Source of the DNA: Entoloma clypeatum
Taxonomy: Eukaryota; Basidiomycota; Agaricomycetes; Agaricales; Entolomataceae
Direction of reading: 5' to 3'
Length of the DNA: 64,000 nt
Assembly: GCA_963565915.1 (NCBI GenBank)
Contig: OY751488.1
Span: forward strand, 620,001-684,000
The stretch's first letter is position 1, and each line of letters begins with the position of its first letter. The notes under the pieces were generated by a model. It ran no database searches, was not told the DNA's origin, and was given only the letters and a program-made list of their open reading frames with translations. A program made the translations under genes and the position numbers. Positions 55,216 to 64,000 of the stretch are shown here, piece after piece.

Positions 55216-56050
55216 CTTCCTCAACGTCCAAGGTGCCTTCCCAAACATGGTCAAAAGCCAACTCATCCATAACATGAAAGCATGTGGAGTACCGACCTGC
55301 TACACCAGACTCACTGACCACATGCTGACAGGTAGAAAAACACGCCTCAAGTTCAACAACTACACTTCTGCACCCATAGACATCATCAACGGCACCACCC
55401 AGGGCTGCCCTCTCTCCATGCTCTTATATGCCTTCTACAATGCCCCACTCATCCAGGTGGCCACCCACAAACACGAAATGTCCCTGGGCTTCGTGGACAA
55501 CTCCATGGTCCTCACGATCATGGACACACTTGAAGACTCACATACAATGATCAGAGATATGATGGAACGAACGAACAGAGGGTTTGCCTGGTTGATCTCA
55601 CACAACTCCCCATTCGAACTATCAAAACTTGCCCTCATGAACTTCCCTCGCACTCACCATGATTACACACCTACTGATCTAGTCCTCTCTAGGCCTGACC
55701 CAGATGGCTCATTCACATCTCAGACCGTCAAGACCATCCCCACCTACAAATACCTCGGCGTCATCTTCAATTCAAAACTGTGATGGACTGCCCACCACCA
55801 CAAGATGTCCGCCAACGTGACCTGGTGGGCCAACCAAGTCTCCCATCTCTCCAAGATATCCGGCAGAATGCCAGCACACCAAATCCGCCAACTCTACAAC
55901 ATGGTCGCCATCCCCGCCTTCACCTATGCTGCAGACATCTGGTATACCAAGATTCATCCCTCACCCTCAGACAAGAAATGCTCAGGCTCAGTCGCCATCA
56001 CCAACAGACTAGTCCCAATGCAACGACGTGCAGCCAAGATCATCACTGGA

Positions 56051-57016
56051 CACAGCAGGACCAGACCAATGTACATCTCAAAAACATTGTAAACAAATAC
56101 CAATCTAATATAGAATTTATTTGCTGACCACATTGTGGGAACACAAGTAAAATCCATTTTTAATAATTATTTAATGTGCTCTGCATGTTTCCACTGAGCA
56201 AATGCAAAAGAAAATGCAAAATATGATTGTGATGTGGCCCCAATATTTCTTCTCTCAAATGGAGATCCCATTCAAAAATCAAACCACTTGTTTATCCTTT
56301 ATGAGAACTGAGTTTGATCCCAGCTTATATAGCAGGAACACGCTGAACAAATTATTTATTTATTTATTTATTTATCTATTTATTTATTTATTTATTTATT
56401 TATCTATTTATTTATTTATTTTGATCCCTATGTTCTACCCTCATGCACGAAATTCCCATTGACAAGAAATATTCTAAAAGAAATTACACTGAGTCCATGA
56501 TGTGATTGACAACCACACTGCTGCTATATTTAAAATGTACCCATCACATTCTTTGTAGTCTTTAAAATGTTTCCTCAAACAAAGAAGAAGATTAAAAATA
56601 TACAAATGGTGTGATTGTCAATCTCATGATGACTTCACTGTGATTTCTTTTGAAATGTTCTTTGTCAATGGGAATTCCATGCACAAGGGTAGAACATAGG
56701 GATCAAATAAATAATTTGTTCAGCATGTTCCTGCTATGTAAGCTGGGATCAAACTCAGTTCTCATAAAGGATAAACAAGTGGTTTGATTTTTCAATGGGA
56801 TCTCCATTTGAGAGAAGAAAATATCGGGGCCACATCACAATCACATTTTGCATTTTCTTTTGCATTTGCTCAGTGGAAACATGCAGAGCACATTAAATAA
56901 TTATTAAAAATAGATTTTACTTGTGTTCCCACAATGTGGTCAGCAAATAAATTCTATATTAGATTGTTATTTGTTTATAATGTTTTTGAGGGATACATTG
57001 GTCCAGTCCCGCTGTG
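56051..57016. mobile_element. CACTA-like foldback element (966 bp, non-autonomous) in LINE ORF2
   Basis: Two arms of roughly 360-400 bp are inverted repeats of each other. Ends are CACAGCAGGACC and, inward from the right, CACAGCGGGACT. The 3-bp duplication GGA (56048-56050 and 57017-57019) restores the LINE reading ITGALNTM when removed. CAC ends and 3-bp duplications are hallmarks of the CACTA (EnSpm) superfamily. No transposase. Confidence 0.75.
56350..56421 (+). repeat. (ATTT)n microsatellite in the left arm of the foldback element
   Basis: About 18 units of TTTA/ATTT with a few TCTA variants. The right arm lacks the expansion, so it arose after the palindrome formed. Confidence 0.85.
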
Positions 57017-58327
57017 GGAGCCCTCAACACCATGGCAGGAGACATCTTAGACGCTTATGCTAACCTTCTCCCCATAGACCTCCTCCTCAACAAAGTCCTC
57101 CACTGCACCATGCTCTGCCTCACCTCACTACCTCCTACCCACCCCCTCCACATCCCAATCTGCAAGGCCGCCAGACGCTACGTATGCAGACACAGATCCC
57201 CTCTACACAATCTCTTCGACAACCTGGATTGCGACCCCTCACTTTTGGAGCAGCTCTCCCCTACGTGCTGCCGACCAAACTACACCCTGTCCTTCCCACT
57301 CACACCCCAGAAGACAAAATGCTAGCCCTCACTGCAGCTGTGGACAACCACTACAAAACCCACATGTCCATTTACTGCGACAGATCAGGCTTCGAGGGCA
57401 AAATTGGCGCCTCCACAGTCATGTACATCAACGCCACTGAGACCCAACACCTCCAATATCACCTTGGCCCAGACTCACACCACACAGTCTACAAAGCCAA
57501 AACTGTAGGCCTCTCACTCGCCCTCCACATGCTGATCACCATCCAGACCACCCTCTATACTAACACTATCATAGGTTCAGATAGCCAAGCAGTCATATGC
57601 GCTCTCACCAACCAATGGCCCCACCCAGCCCACCACCTCCTTGACCACGTCCATGATGCCACAGAAAGACTCCATGCGACCCAACACAGTCTGAAAGGTA
57701 ACTGTACCCATACCCAATCTGCAAACAAAGGTAAGCGCCCCGCAAAAGATGCAGTCGACCTCCAAATACACTGGATGCCTGGCCACACTGATTTTGCACC
57801 GAACAAGCAAGCAGATGAGCTGGCCAAACAAGCTGCCCAGGGAACCTCGAGCGAGCCCCTCCTCCTCCCAGCCTTCCTCCAAAGAAAGCCCCTCTCCATC
57901 AGCCTAACTGCTCTTTGCCAATCCCACCTCACCACCCTCAGAACCCAGTGGATACAGCGCTGGAGAACGTCCCCGCGCTTCTCCTCCAACAACATCATTG
58001 ACAAGTCACTCCCGTCCAAGAATTACCTGAAGCTAATCACCAACCTCGACCGCTGGCAATCAGCAATCCTCACCCAGCTCCGGACAGGCCACTCACCGCT
58101 CAACCAACACCTCTTCCGCATATGACGTTCTGAGACCCCCTCCTGCTCCCAGGGTTGTGGTATCGTCCCTGAGATGGTCCACCATTTTCTCATCGCCTGC
58201 CCACAATACCAACATGAGAGACGTGTCCTGAGATGCAAACTACACCACAAAGCTGAGTCCATACCCTTCCTCCTATCTGATCCCTCTGCACTCAAGCCCC
58301 TCCTCAACTTCATCCAGTCCTCGAAAC

Positions 58328-58715
58328 TGTTACGGACTTACCGGTTTGTATGTTACGCACTTTTCCCTTGCATCGTACCTTCGTTATTTCTTTGACTCAT
58401 CGGACCGCTTATTCATTTACCTTTACTCTACCATTCTCCTTTAGTATACTTCGCTCCCACGCTGACTCGCACTCCACAGTAGGGATTACTCAGTCCGCAG
58501 TCATCTGACTCACTTCGCACTGCCTTTCCGCAGTTACTGACTCATCCGCACTGCCTTCCGCAGCTACTGACTCACTCGCTACCGCTCGTAGCCAGTACTA
58601 TATAAACCCCATGTACCATAGCTACATTCCTTAGATTTAGCAATCACTTTGCTCTTCGCCTTTCCACTTCCTGCATACTCTGCCCGAACCTTGGAACGGT
58701 TTGTTAAGCATAACA
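58328..58715 (+). repeat. Solo LTR of gypsy-2 family in the LINE 3' part
   Basis: 388 bp in the opposite orientation to gypsy-2, TSD GAAAC (58323-58327 and 58716-58720). Contains the TATA box (ACTATATAAACC) and AGATTTAGCAA about 30 bases further on, as in gypsy-1. Confidence 0.85.
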
Positions 58716-59171
58716 GAAACGCTTCGCTCCACCCACCACACAAGATATCTGTACTGGCCACTAACACCGGTCACACCCCTTCCATCCTGCCCCCTGCCCC
58801 CCCCCCCCCCTACCAACACATATCCTTCCTTAACCCCCCCCAACTGGTAGGCACCCATTGAGATTGCCCCTACCCTCTCCGCTCTGCAGACCTGTAGCAT
58901 GCCCACACAACCCACCACACACACGAAATGCCACACCTTTCTCAGGAGTTAACAGGGGAGTGTGGACTAAAACGGTGGAGGATACGGTAGCCTGTTCATT
59001 CTCTGCTGCCTAGTCAGTGGGGGGACATGGCATTCTGCGGCTCTTGTAGTTCTGACACATGGAGCATGCTGGAATAACCCGAGCATTGACTTAACACACT
59101 GCCTTCAGCCTGCTCACCCGCTTATCTACCTGTCCGCATGTAATGTGTACTATAGGTTCCTCCAGCACAAT

Positions 59172-59210
59172 AAATTTGATTGAATAAAATAAAATAAAAT
59201 AAAATAAAAA
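59172..59210 (+). repeat. LINE 3' tail, (TAAAA)n
   Basis: GAATAAAATAAAATAAAAT repeated to the end of the element, next to the right target duplication AAGCTGTAAG. Confidence 0.8.
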
Positions 59211-59220
59211 AAGCTGTAAG

Positions 59221-59738
59221 GCATAGATATGGCTGGGGGAATGAGGTGGAGCTCCTGGCATGGAGGGAGGTGGGATTTAAGGAGCAGGAAGGGCATGGGA
59301 GCATGTCAGGATGTCGTTCGGGGGTTCTGGACATTGTTGATGGATAGCCATCAGTGTTTGATGGCTGTTTGATCAACAGGCGACGTGGCGAGGAGCGTGG
59401 CGGCAAGTGACAGTCTCGTGTCACCCTCAACCAGATTGGGACAAACCAAAATTTGGTTCATCAGCCAACAAATTTTTGTTCAAATTGATGTTTTGGCTGT
59501 TGCAAATATGCTCTAATAACAGATCACTTGAAGTCCGACATGGCAGGCTGGTGGGTGTGACAACTCACCAAAATGGGCCGACTTCTCATCCTCAAACTTT
59601 GGAATATATTATCAACGGAATGTACTCCGTCATAGGTATATAAGACTAGGTCAAAATCCAAGAGCGACCGGTGGAGGGATACTTGAGATATTGAGCCAAT
59701 GCGAACCAGTGGTGGACGCGAACTACTGGTTGACCATA
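59221..59738. other. Sequence right of the LINE insertion
   Basis: Before the LINE inserted this was continuous with 40051-40493. No gene seen. Confidence 0.4.
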
Positions 59739-60409
59739 CTATGGGTGACCGGGTGTTGCAAAATCACCTAGTTATGCAAAATTTCTCCGATGGGCGCATT
59801 CCCGCATCTTGAGCAACTGATGTCTCATAGATCGGGAATCTTTAGGCACTTTAGGAGACCACTGTAACTTCGAAACATGACATTCCTGTCCCTCAATGAA
59901 ATCAGAGCTGAAAAACCATGAAAAACCACGATTTTCGAGCTTGTTCTATCTTGGTAAAATTGATGTTTGAGCGGGCACCTTCATCCTTCGGGATATGATA
60001 TGTTTTATTGTTATCCATCCTTAAAACAATTTCTCCGGGACAGAAACATGAGGTATACAAGACGTGGACACTCGTCGAATCTTGAGCGTGACAACAAAAC
60101 TCATCGAGCGTCGTATGGTTCGAACTCCGACAGGACCTCCCCCAAAGAGGCAGGAGGCTCTGCAGGGCGGAGACGTAAATTGTGATGTGACCCGAGTGTG
60201 ACATATTTTGCACAACCTAGTGAAAATGGTGTGCCAATTTCCTCCCGCTCCAGTTATTTTTCCTTGCCACATATCCTCAAGATCAAGTGGAGACAATTAA
60301 AGCCAGAAAGCCAGGCTGTACGACGGTAAAAGAATCAAGTCATTTGAGGCAGTGGATGTAGCACGATAAGCCCTCTTTAAAAAGTTTTGCAACACCCGGT
60401 CACCCATAG
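59739..60409. mobile_element. 671-bp TA-flanked TIR element, non-autonomous
   Basis: Inverted ends CTATGGGTGACCGGGTGTTG at both termini (about 26 bp), with TA directly outside (59737-59738 and 60410-60411). The ends resemble those of the 703-bp element (CTATTTGTGACCAGGAGTTT), so they are probably related families. No transposase. Confidence 0.7.
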
Positions 60410-60913
60410 TAGTATTCTGGTGAAAAAAAAATCTGCTTAGCAATGATCTGATCTCCCTGGAATTTCCCGAAATGGTCCGTGTTTAGGGTCGTGTGAGGGA
60501 GACCGAGCTGGTGGCAAAGGCCGAGCAGCAAGCCGCGAGATCAGAACAAGGTTCGTCAGGGCTCGTTGACCATTTCAGGAAGTTTCAGGAAGATCAGATC
60601 ATTTCTCAGCAGATTGTTTTTTCACGTCAACTGCAGAATGACATGCAAAGCACTGTACAATCCGACAAGGAATAATTGAAGAAAATATGGACAAGGAGGT
60701 CGACGAGGTACGAACCAAGTACGAACTTGAATGAACACGACAGGAATATATTAATATTATGGTCCCCCCTCTGCTCACTTGAAGCCCCCTCACAAGCAGA
60801 ATTCAAGAGGACACGAGTTCTAGATTGACATCGTTAATTTGCTATTGTGGGTGCCGTCACTGGAAACCTACCTATAGCTAATTGCCGAACACAGCGAATG
60901 ACACGGCTCCCTC
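60410..60913. other. Intergenic
   Basis: No gene supported; a short plus-strand frame at 60493-60675 is Gln/Glu-rich (TELVAKAEQQAARSEQ) without context. Confidence 0.4.
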
Positions 60914-61189
60914 TTAATTATTCCTCGAACATGTCTGTTGGTATTTCAAAATTGGAATCAGCACCGTCGGAACTTGGCCTTTGCAGGACGGTTTAGGGTG
61001 ACTTGCATAAGCTGAACCATCGGAGGTACTGCAAACCAGACCAGGACAGCATTGTCTCTTTGCTTGTGGGTTGCAACCGGCCCCTTGTCGTTGTAATCCC
61101 GGGGTGCGGCAGTTGTATGGGTTTGTGGCTGAGGCGCTTGTCACGTTGATGTAGAGAGCGATGGCGAGGAAAAGAGTAGAGAAGTGCAT
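60914..61189 (-). CDS. Small secreted cysteine-rich protein (91 aa)
   Basis: ATG at 61189; signal peptide MHFSTLFLAIALYINVTSA, then a mature region with six Cys in the order C..C..CC..C..C (YNC, AGC, QCCPGLVC, PSC) and one extra near the end (TCSRNN). The CC pair and spacing suggest a compact disulfide-bonded fold; no function can be assigned. Such proteins in mushrooms are often fruit-body or host-interaction secretome members. A TTATAAAA box lies at about 61271-61279, roughly 85 bases upstream. A paralogue lies 1.1 kb to the right in the same orientation. The C-terminal 20 residues may be altered if an unseen intron exists. Confidence 0.6.
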   Translation of the reverse strand: MHFSTLFLAIALYINVTSASATNPYNCRTPGLQRQGAGCNPQAKRQCCPGLVCSTSDGSAYASHPKPSCKGQVPTVLIPILKYQQTCSRNN

Positions 61190-62107
61190 GGTGGGCGTCG
61201 TTTGGTGGGTGGTTCGAATGGGAGTCGGTGCACGGGCGTGTCCTGAAGTCAATTGAGAAAGCCGGCGATGTTTTTATAAGGGGACGGACGATTCATAGGT
61301 ACATGCGAATACAGGTGCCGACTCAGAAGGAAATGTGCGGAAGTATTAATCGTAGACATCGGCGCTACTTAGAAGAGGTCAGGCCTGCCAGGGGTACTTT
61401 GTAACTCACATTTGGCCTCCGGGGCCTGGGCCAGCGACGACAGCTTTATCGTCAATCGATTGGATCTTGATGCGATGGCCTCGGACTCCTGATAATGGTG
61501 AGTTTTTCCTCGGGAAACATCCACGGAGGATGAGGATTCGTTTTGCAGAGGCGAAAATATCACTCATTCTCTTTCTCGTAAGTTTTCTTTGAGGAACACC
61601 GGTGAACTTGATGCATATGTGATGTCCCGGACACATTCCGAGTCGGCCCAAGCTCCTGCATACGTATGAATTTATACGATCAACCCAGGCACATTTAACG
61701 CACTTTCGGCGCATCCGCTTTCGAGTGAGATCTACAACTTGTAGAATCCCATGCCTCATAACGACAGGGTAAGAGGCACGCAAAACAAATGAAGATCTGA
61801 ATAGGGCTAGATTTGCGGCTGCAGGGATTCGAAACGCGCCGCCGAGTGCATGCGATACAACTACCAATGGAGTAAGAATGAAGAACCATGGTCAAGGAAG
61901 ATGACAAGGTACGAATACGGCAAAAATAAATGCCCCTCTCCGAGTCTCTATCCGTTGGAAAGGAGTTGATATCGTTAATCCGCAATCGTGGGTGTCGACA
62001 CTGGACAACCTACCTGCAGAACCAAGGGTCTGGAGGCACGGGGCTGGTGGGTCACTCTCAGTTACCGGATTGGCATGTCTGTTGTGATATATGGAAATCG
62101 TAGTCAG
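61190..62107. other. Intergenic between the two secreted-protein genes
   Basis: A minus-strand open frame at 61406-61867 contains Arg/Lys/Cys-rich sequence (LTRKRMRRKCVKCAW, then a second LTRKRM block) but has no convincing start, signal peptide or family. The region 60810-60910 and 61960-62010 share a motif (GTTAATYYGCTATYGTGGGTG.CG..ACTGG), suggesting the two genes arose with their flanks by tandem duplication. Confidence 0.4.
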
Positions 62108-62329
62108 TCATCGGTAGAGGTTTGGAGGAGGATGATGACTTGCGGAAGTTTTGGCACTGTTGGGGAGGGCATTGTTGGGTAGGCAAGCCAGATTGCCGCA
62201 GCAGTCCCTGGTGAACTTGCAGACCGCCCCTTCTGTTTTCAGGTTCTTGTGCTGGCAAAGGGTGGCAGAGCCTGAGGCGCTTGTGAGATAGAAAGCGACG
62301 GCAAGGATGAGAGGTCGGGAGAAGTGCAT
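62108..62329 (-). CDS. Small secreted cysteine-rich protein, paralogue (73 aa or longer)
   Basis: ATG at 62329; signal peptide MHFSRPLILAVAFYLTSASG, mature SATLCQHKNLKTEGAVCKFT then DCCGNLACLPNN. The first five Cys align with the neighbour at 60914-61189. The frame then runs into HHPPPNLYR and stops without the sixth Cys, whereas an overlapping frame carries QCQNFRK. So the 3' end is either spliced (intron after LPNN) or frameshifted. Start and signal peptide are well supported, the C-terminus is not. Confidence 0.55.
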   Translation of the reverse strand: MHFSRPLILAVAFYLTSASGSATLCQHKNLKTEGAVCKFTRDCCGNLACLPNNALPNSAKTSASHHPPPNLYR

Positions 62330-62990
62330 GGTGGAGGTGTGGTTTGAATTTGGCTGGGAGTGAGTGGGCAGGGGCGACAACTTGAACTTGAACTTCGGAT
62401 GTGCTGAAATCGATCAACCGGACGACGTCCTTATGCACGGACGGTTCACGGGTCATGCGAATTGAGTAATATGAACCGGCGAAGCTAGCGGTGCCCGGGA
62501 CGCCCAGTAATCCATACCGACTCACACGTTTGCACTGACGTATGAGGGCCTTGTGGTGGCGAGAAGATGGCTCGTGCGTTTTCCGCGGTCGCTGTTTTGC
62601 ACAGAGAAGACCCAGAAACCGTGGGCGCAGCAGGGCATCAAGGGTTGAAGTCGTCTGAGTTCAGCCGCGGAGGAAATTCTTGATGGTCAGGCCAGGCCTC
62701 CCCGTCAAGTCATGTCGTGATCGTCCTCGAGACTTCGGGTTCCCCTCCCCGCCCAATGGCAGTCCCTTTCGAAGGGATACAACTCCCCTGGCGGTGTTCC
62801 TCCCCATCGCCGTAAAAATTCGATCGTTGTCAAACCCTCCACGTTCCGCGTCGCAATAGGCTGGCGGAGAAAGAAGACGGAGTTACAACTTTGAACCACG
62901 CGTCGCTTATGTCAGAAGGCTCTTGACCACGAACTACCACCTACCGTTTTCTTGCCCCTCTGCTGCGCTTTCCTTATTTCATCGTACTCT
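62330..62990. other. Intergenic, divergent promoters
   Basis: Lies between the minus-strand secreted-protein gene and the plus-strand coiled-coil gene. C/T-rich before 62990. No other gene seen. Confidence 0.45.
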
Positions 62991-64000
62991 ATGGATAACT
63001 ATGGCTACAACGACACGAGTTCATCGCAAAAGATCTTTTCCTTGACACAATCTCTTGGCCAGCACGAGGATGCGAGTCCCAGCATGTTCAGGCTCAACCG
63101 TCCGGACCAGAACGTCAAACGCGCACCGATTTTTCCAGCTTTGCAACGCAACCAGAACCAACAATACCAGCCGCAAAAAACGCCCGGCCACCCCCCGTTT
63201 TTCAGTCGTCTCAAGGCCATGGCTCCGTCCCCTGCTCCAGCACCACTCTTATTGAACATTCCCCGTTCACAACTGCATTCGTCTTATATAGAACAGGGAA
63301 TGAAAGAAGAGCCGTCGTGTACGTTCTTTTCAATTATCCAACCCCCGACAATCTCAAGACACCACCCCAACAGCCGACAGAGACCTCTCTCCGTCTCCAG
63401 GACCCTTTTCTCGCTCGCCAAACGCGCATATAGTCACCTATCCGCCCGATCCCCACCGTATGCTACCTCCGCCTGCACCACCCACCGCACCGATCTCGCG
63501 CCCAACCACACCAGAACGTCCGAGATCGCGGTCGGTCTCTGTCTCTGCGACGCCCAAGTTCAATACCGACCAATCCACCGAAGACTCGCCCTCGAACCTC
63601 CCCGACATCGCCGTCAAGGCGCTGAGAGAGGTCCAGACACTCAACGCGCAGCTTTCCGAGCAGGTACGTTGAATACATGCGAGTCCCCTTCTGCGTCCTA
63701 TGACGTATATTCTTTGCCCCAGCGCCGTCAAACCCAAACGCTCCTTGCGCAGCTCAACGCCCTGAGCACGACACACGACGGGCTTCAATCCACTGACCTG
63801 GCGAACCGGCGGCGGCTCGAGGAGCAGACGCGCGAGCTTGAGCGGCTCGCGGGCGTGCAGGCGGAGCTCGAGAGGGTGCGGGCGGAGGTAAAGGTGCTGG
63901 AGAGCGAAAGGGAGGAGAGAAAAAGGAGGGTCGAGAAGTTGAAAATGGGGATGGGGTTGCTAGGGGGGAGTTTGAAGGACCTGACGACGTCGTTTGGTGC
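62991..64000 (+). CDS. Coiled-coil protein of unknown function, 5' part, cut by window edge
   Basis: ATG at 62991 after a pyrimidine-rich leader. Exon 1 62991-63318, intron 63319-63373, exon 2 63374-63663, intron 63664-63722, exon 3 from 63723 beyond the window; phases agree. The first 200 residues are polar and Pro/Ser/Gln-rich (FRLNRPDQNVKRAPIFP; PPPAPPTAPISRPTTPERPR). From about residue 190 a long Glu/Arg/Leu heptad-like region begins (LPDIAVKALREVQTLNAQLS; RRRLEEQTRELERLAG) and runs to the edge, so a dimeric or oligomeric coiled coil is likely. No family recognised; a nuclear chromosome-associated role is possible but not shown. Confidence 0.7.
   Translation, partial: MDNYGYNDTSSSQKIFSLTQSLGQHEDASPSMFRLNRPDQNVKRAPIFPALQRNQNQQYQPQKTPGHPPFFSRLKAMAPSPAPAPLLLNIPRSQLHSSYIEQGMKEEPSCTFFSIIQPPTISRHHPNSRQRPLSVSRTLFSLAKRAYSHLSARSPPYATSACTTHRTDLAPNHTRTSEIAVGLCLCDAQVQYRPIHRRLALEPPRHRRQGAERGPDTQRAAFRAGTLNTCESPSASYDVYSLPQRRQTQTLLAQLNALSTTHDGLQSTDLANRRRLEEQTRELERLAGVQAELERVRAEVKVLESEREERKRRVEKLKMGMGLLGGSLKDLTTSFG

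Larger units (their letters stand above)
49290..58860 (+). pseudogene. LINE ORF2 (endonuclease, RT, RNase H), interrupted four times
   Basis: APE-type endonuclease begins about 49390 (IIVIQEPWLDVLG) and includes WLGDFNRHHPLW; it is split at 49781 and resumes at 50801. RT runs from about 51700 (TLKPYKAPGSNGIPN) through FGGRPGR (52020) to motif A at 55217 (LFLNVQGAFP) and the catalytic box FVDN at 55489-55500. Canonical residues are D and FVDD; both positions read Asn. RNase H at 57365-57830 has CDRSG, SDSQA and HWMPGH. The C-terminal CSQGCG...HHFLIACPQY is at 58140-58210. Stops occur at about 51299, 51690, 52018, 55781 and 58123, with a frame change near 57300. Confidence 0.82.
40504..59210 (+). 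mobile_element. Tad-like LINE (non-LTR retrotransposon), decayed, with six nested insertions
   Basis: A single element can be followed from 40504 to an A-rich tail at 59210, bounded by an exact 10-bp target duplication AAGCTGTAAG (40494-40503 and 59211-59220). It has ORF1 with a CCHC zinc-knuckle array, then ORF2 with endonuclease, reverse transcriptase, RNase H and a C-terminal Cys/His region. Its coding sequence resumes in phase across each nested insertion once one target copy is removed. Without the insertions it is about 6.4 kb. Many stops and missing catalytic residues show it is long dead. Confidence 0.88.

Noticed and set aside
61406..61867. 153-codon minus-strand frame between the secreted-protein genes
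   Set aside because: No ATG near the start, no signal peptide or recognised family, and no splice context; kept only as a remark.
61790..61880. tRNA on the minus strand (TTGGTAG D-loop like and TTTCGAATCCC T-loop like words)
   Set aside because: The acceptor ends do not pair and the anticodon arm does not fold properly; at best a very degraded tRNA or SINE-like relic.

Overview
The window looks like a chromosomal segment of a mushroom-forming basidiomycete (Agaricomycetes). The evidence is dense 47-75 nt introns with GT..AG ends, a 12-exon cytochrome P450, short intergenic distances between host genes, small secreted Cys-rich proteins, and LTR retrotransposons, Tad-like LINEs and TIR elements typical of such genomes. 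No rRNA, tRNA, CRISPR or bacterial-type operon was recognised. All gene models were built by eye from reading frames, splice sites and phase; no search was run.

Layout. 1-912 (minus): 5' part of aspartate kinase, running off the left edge. 4537-6696 (plus): intronless Ser/Pro-rich protein of unknown function. 7812-10079 (plus): complete P450. 10508-23654: accessory block. It holds two copies of a 703-bp TA-flanked TIR element, each disrupted by a different insertion (a 1.52-kb TIR element, and a 5.2-kb Ty1/copia element with 5-bp target duplication). It also holds a palindrome array, a 20-bp minisatellite, and an inverted duplication of an unrecognised gene, with one arm broken (13.3-14.1 kb, minus) and one arm open (22.9-23.7 kb, plus).

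24382-28267 (plus): recyclin-1/Pof6-type F-box protein with a C-terminal CAAX box. 28935-29552 (minus): decayed secreted-protein gene. 30788-34546 (minus): kinesin with nine exons, probably kinesin-7. 35731-40050 (minus): 3'-truncated copia element. 40504-59210: one decayed Tad-like LINE, flanked by a 10-bp target duplication and expanded to 18.7 kb by six later insertions (a copia solo LTR, a complete chromovirus, a minisatellite-bearing element, a rearranged chromovirus, a CACTA-like foldback element, and a chromovirus solo LTR). 59739-60409: a further TA-flanked TIR element. 60914-62329 (minus): two related small secreted Cys-rich proteins. 62991-end (plus): 5' part of a coiled-coil protein.

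The host genes are unrelated housekeeping or lineage genes with no shared pathway visible. The story of the window is the two transposon nests. Insertion order can be read from target-site duplications, and the recurrent lesions (CGA to TGA stops, CpG to TpG/CpA LTR differences, Asp to Asn changes in the LINE reverse transcriptase) fit methyl-CpG deamination. The chromovirus carries an 11-nt self-complementarity that suggests Tf1-like self-priming, whereas both copia families carry an apparent half-tRNA(iMet) primer site.
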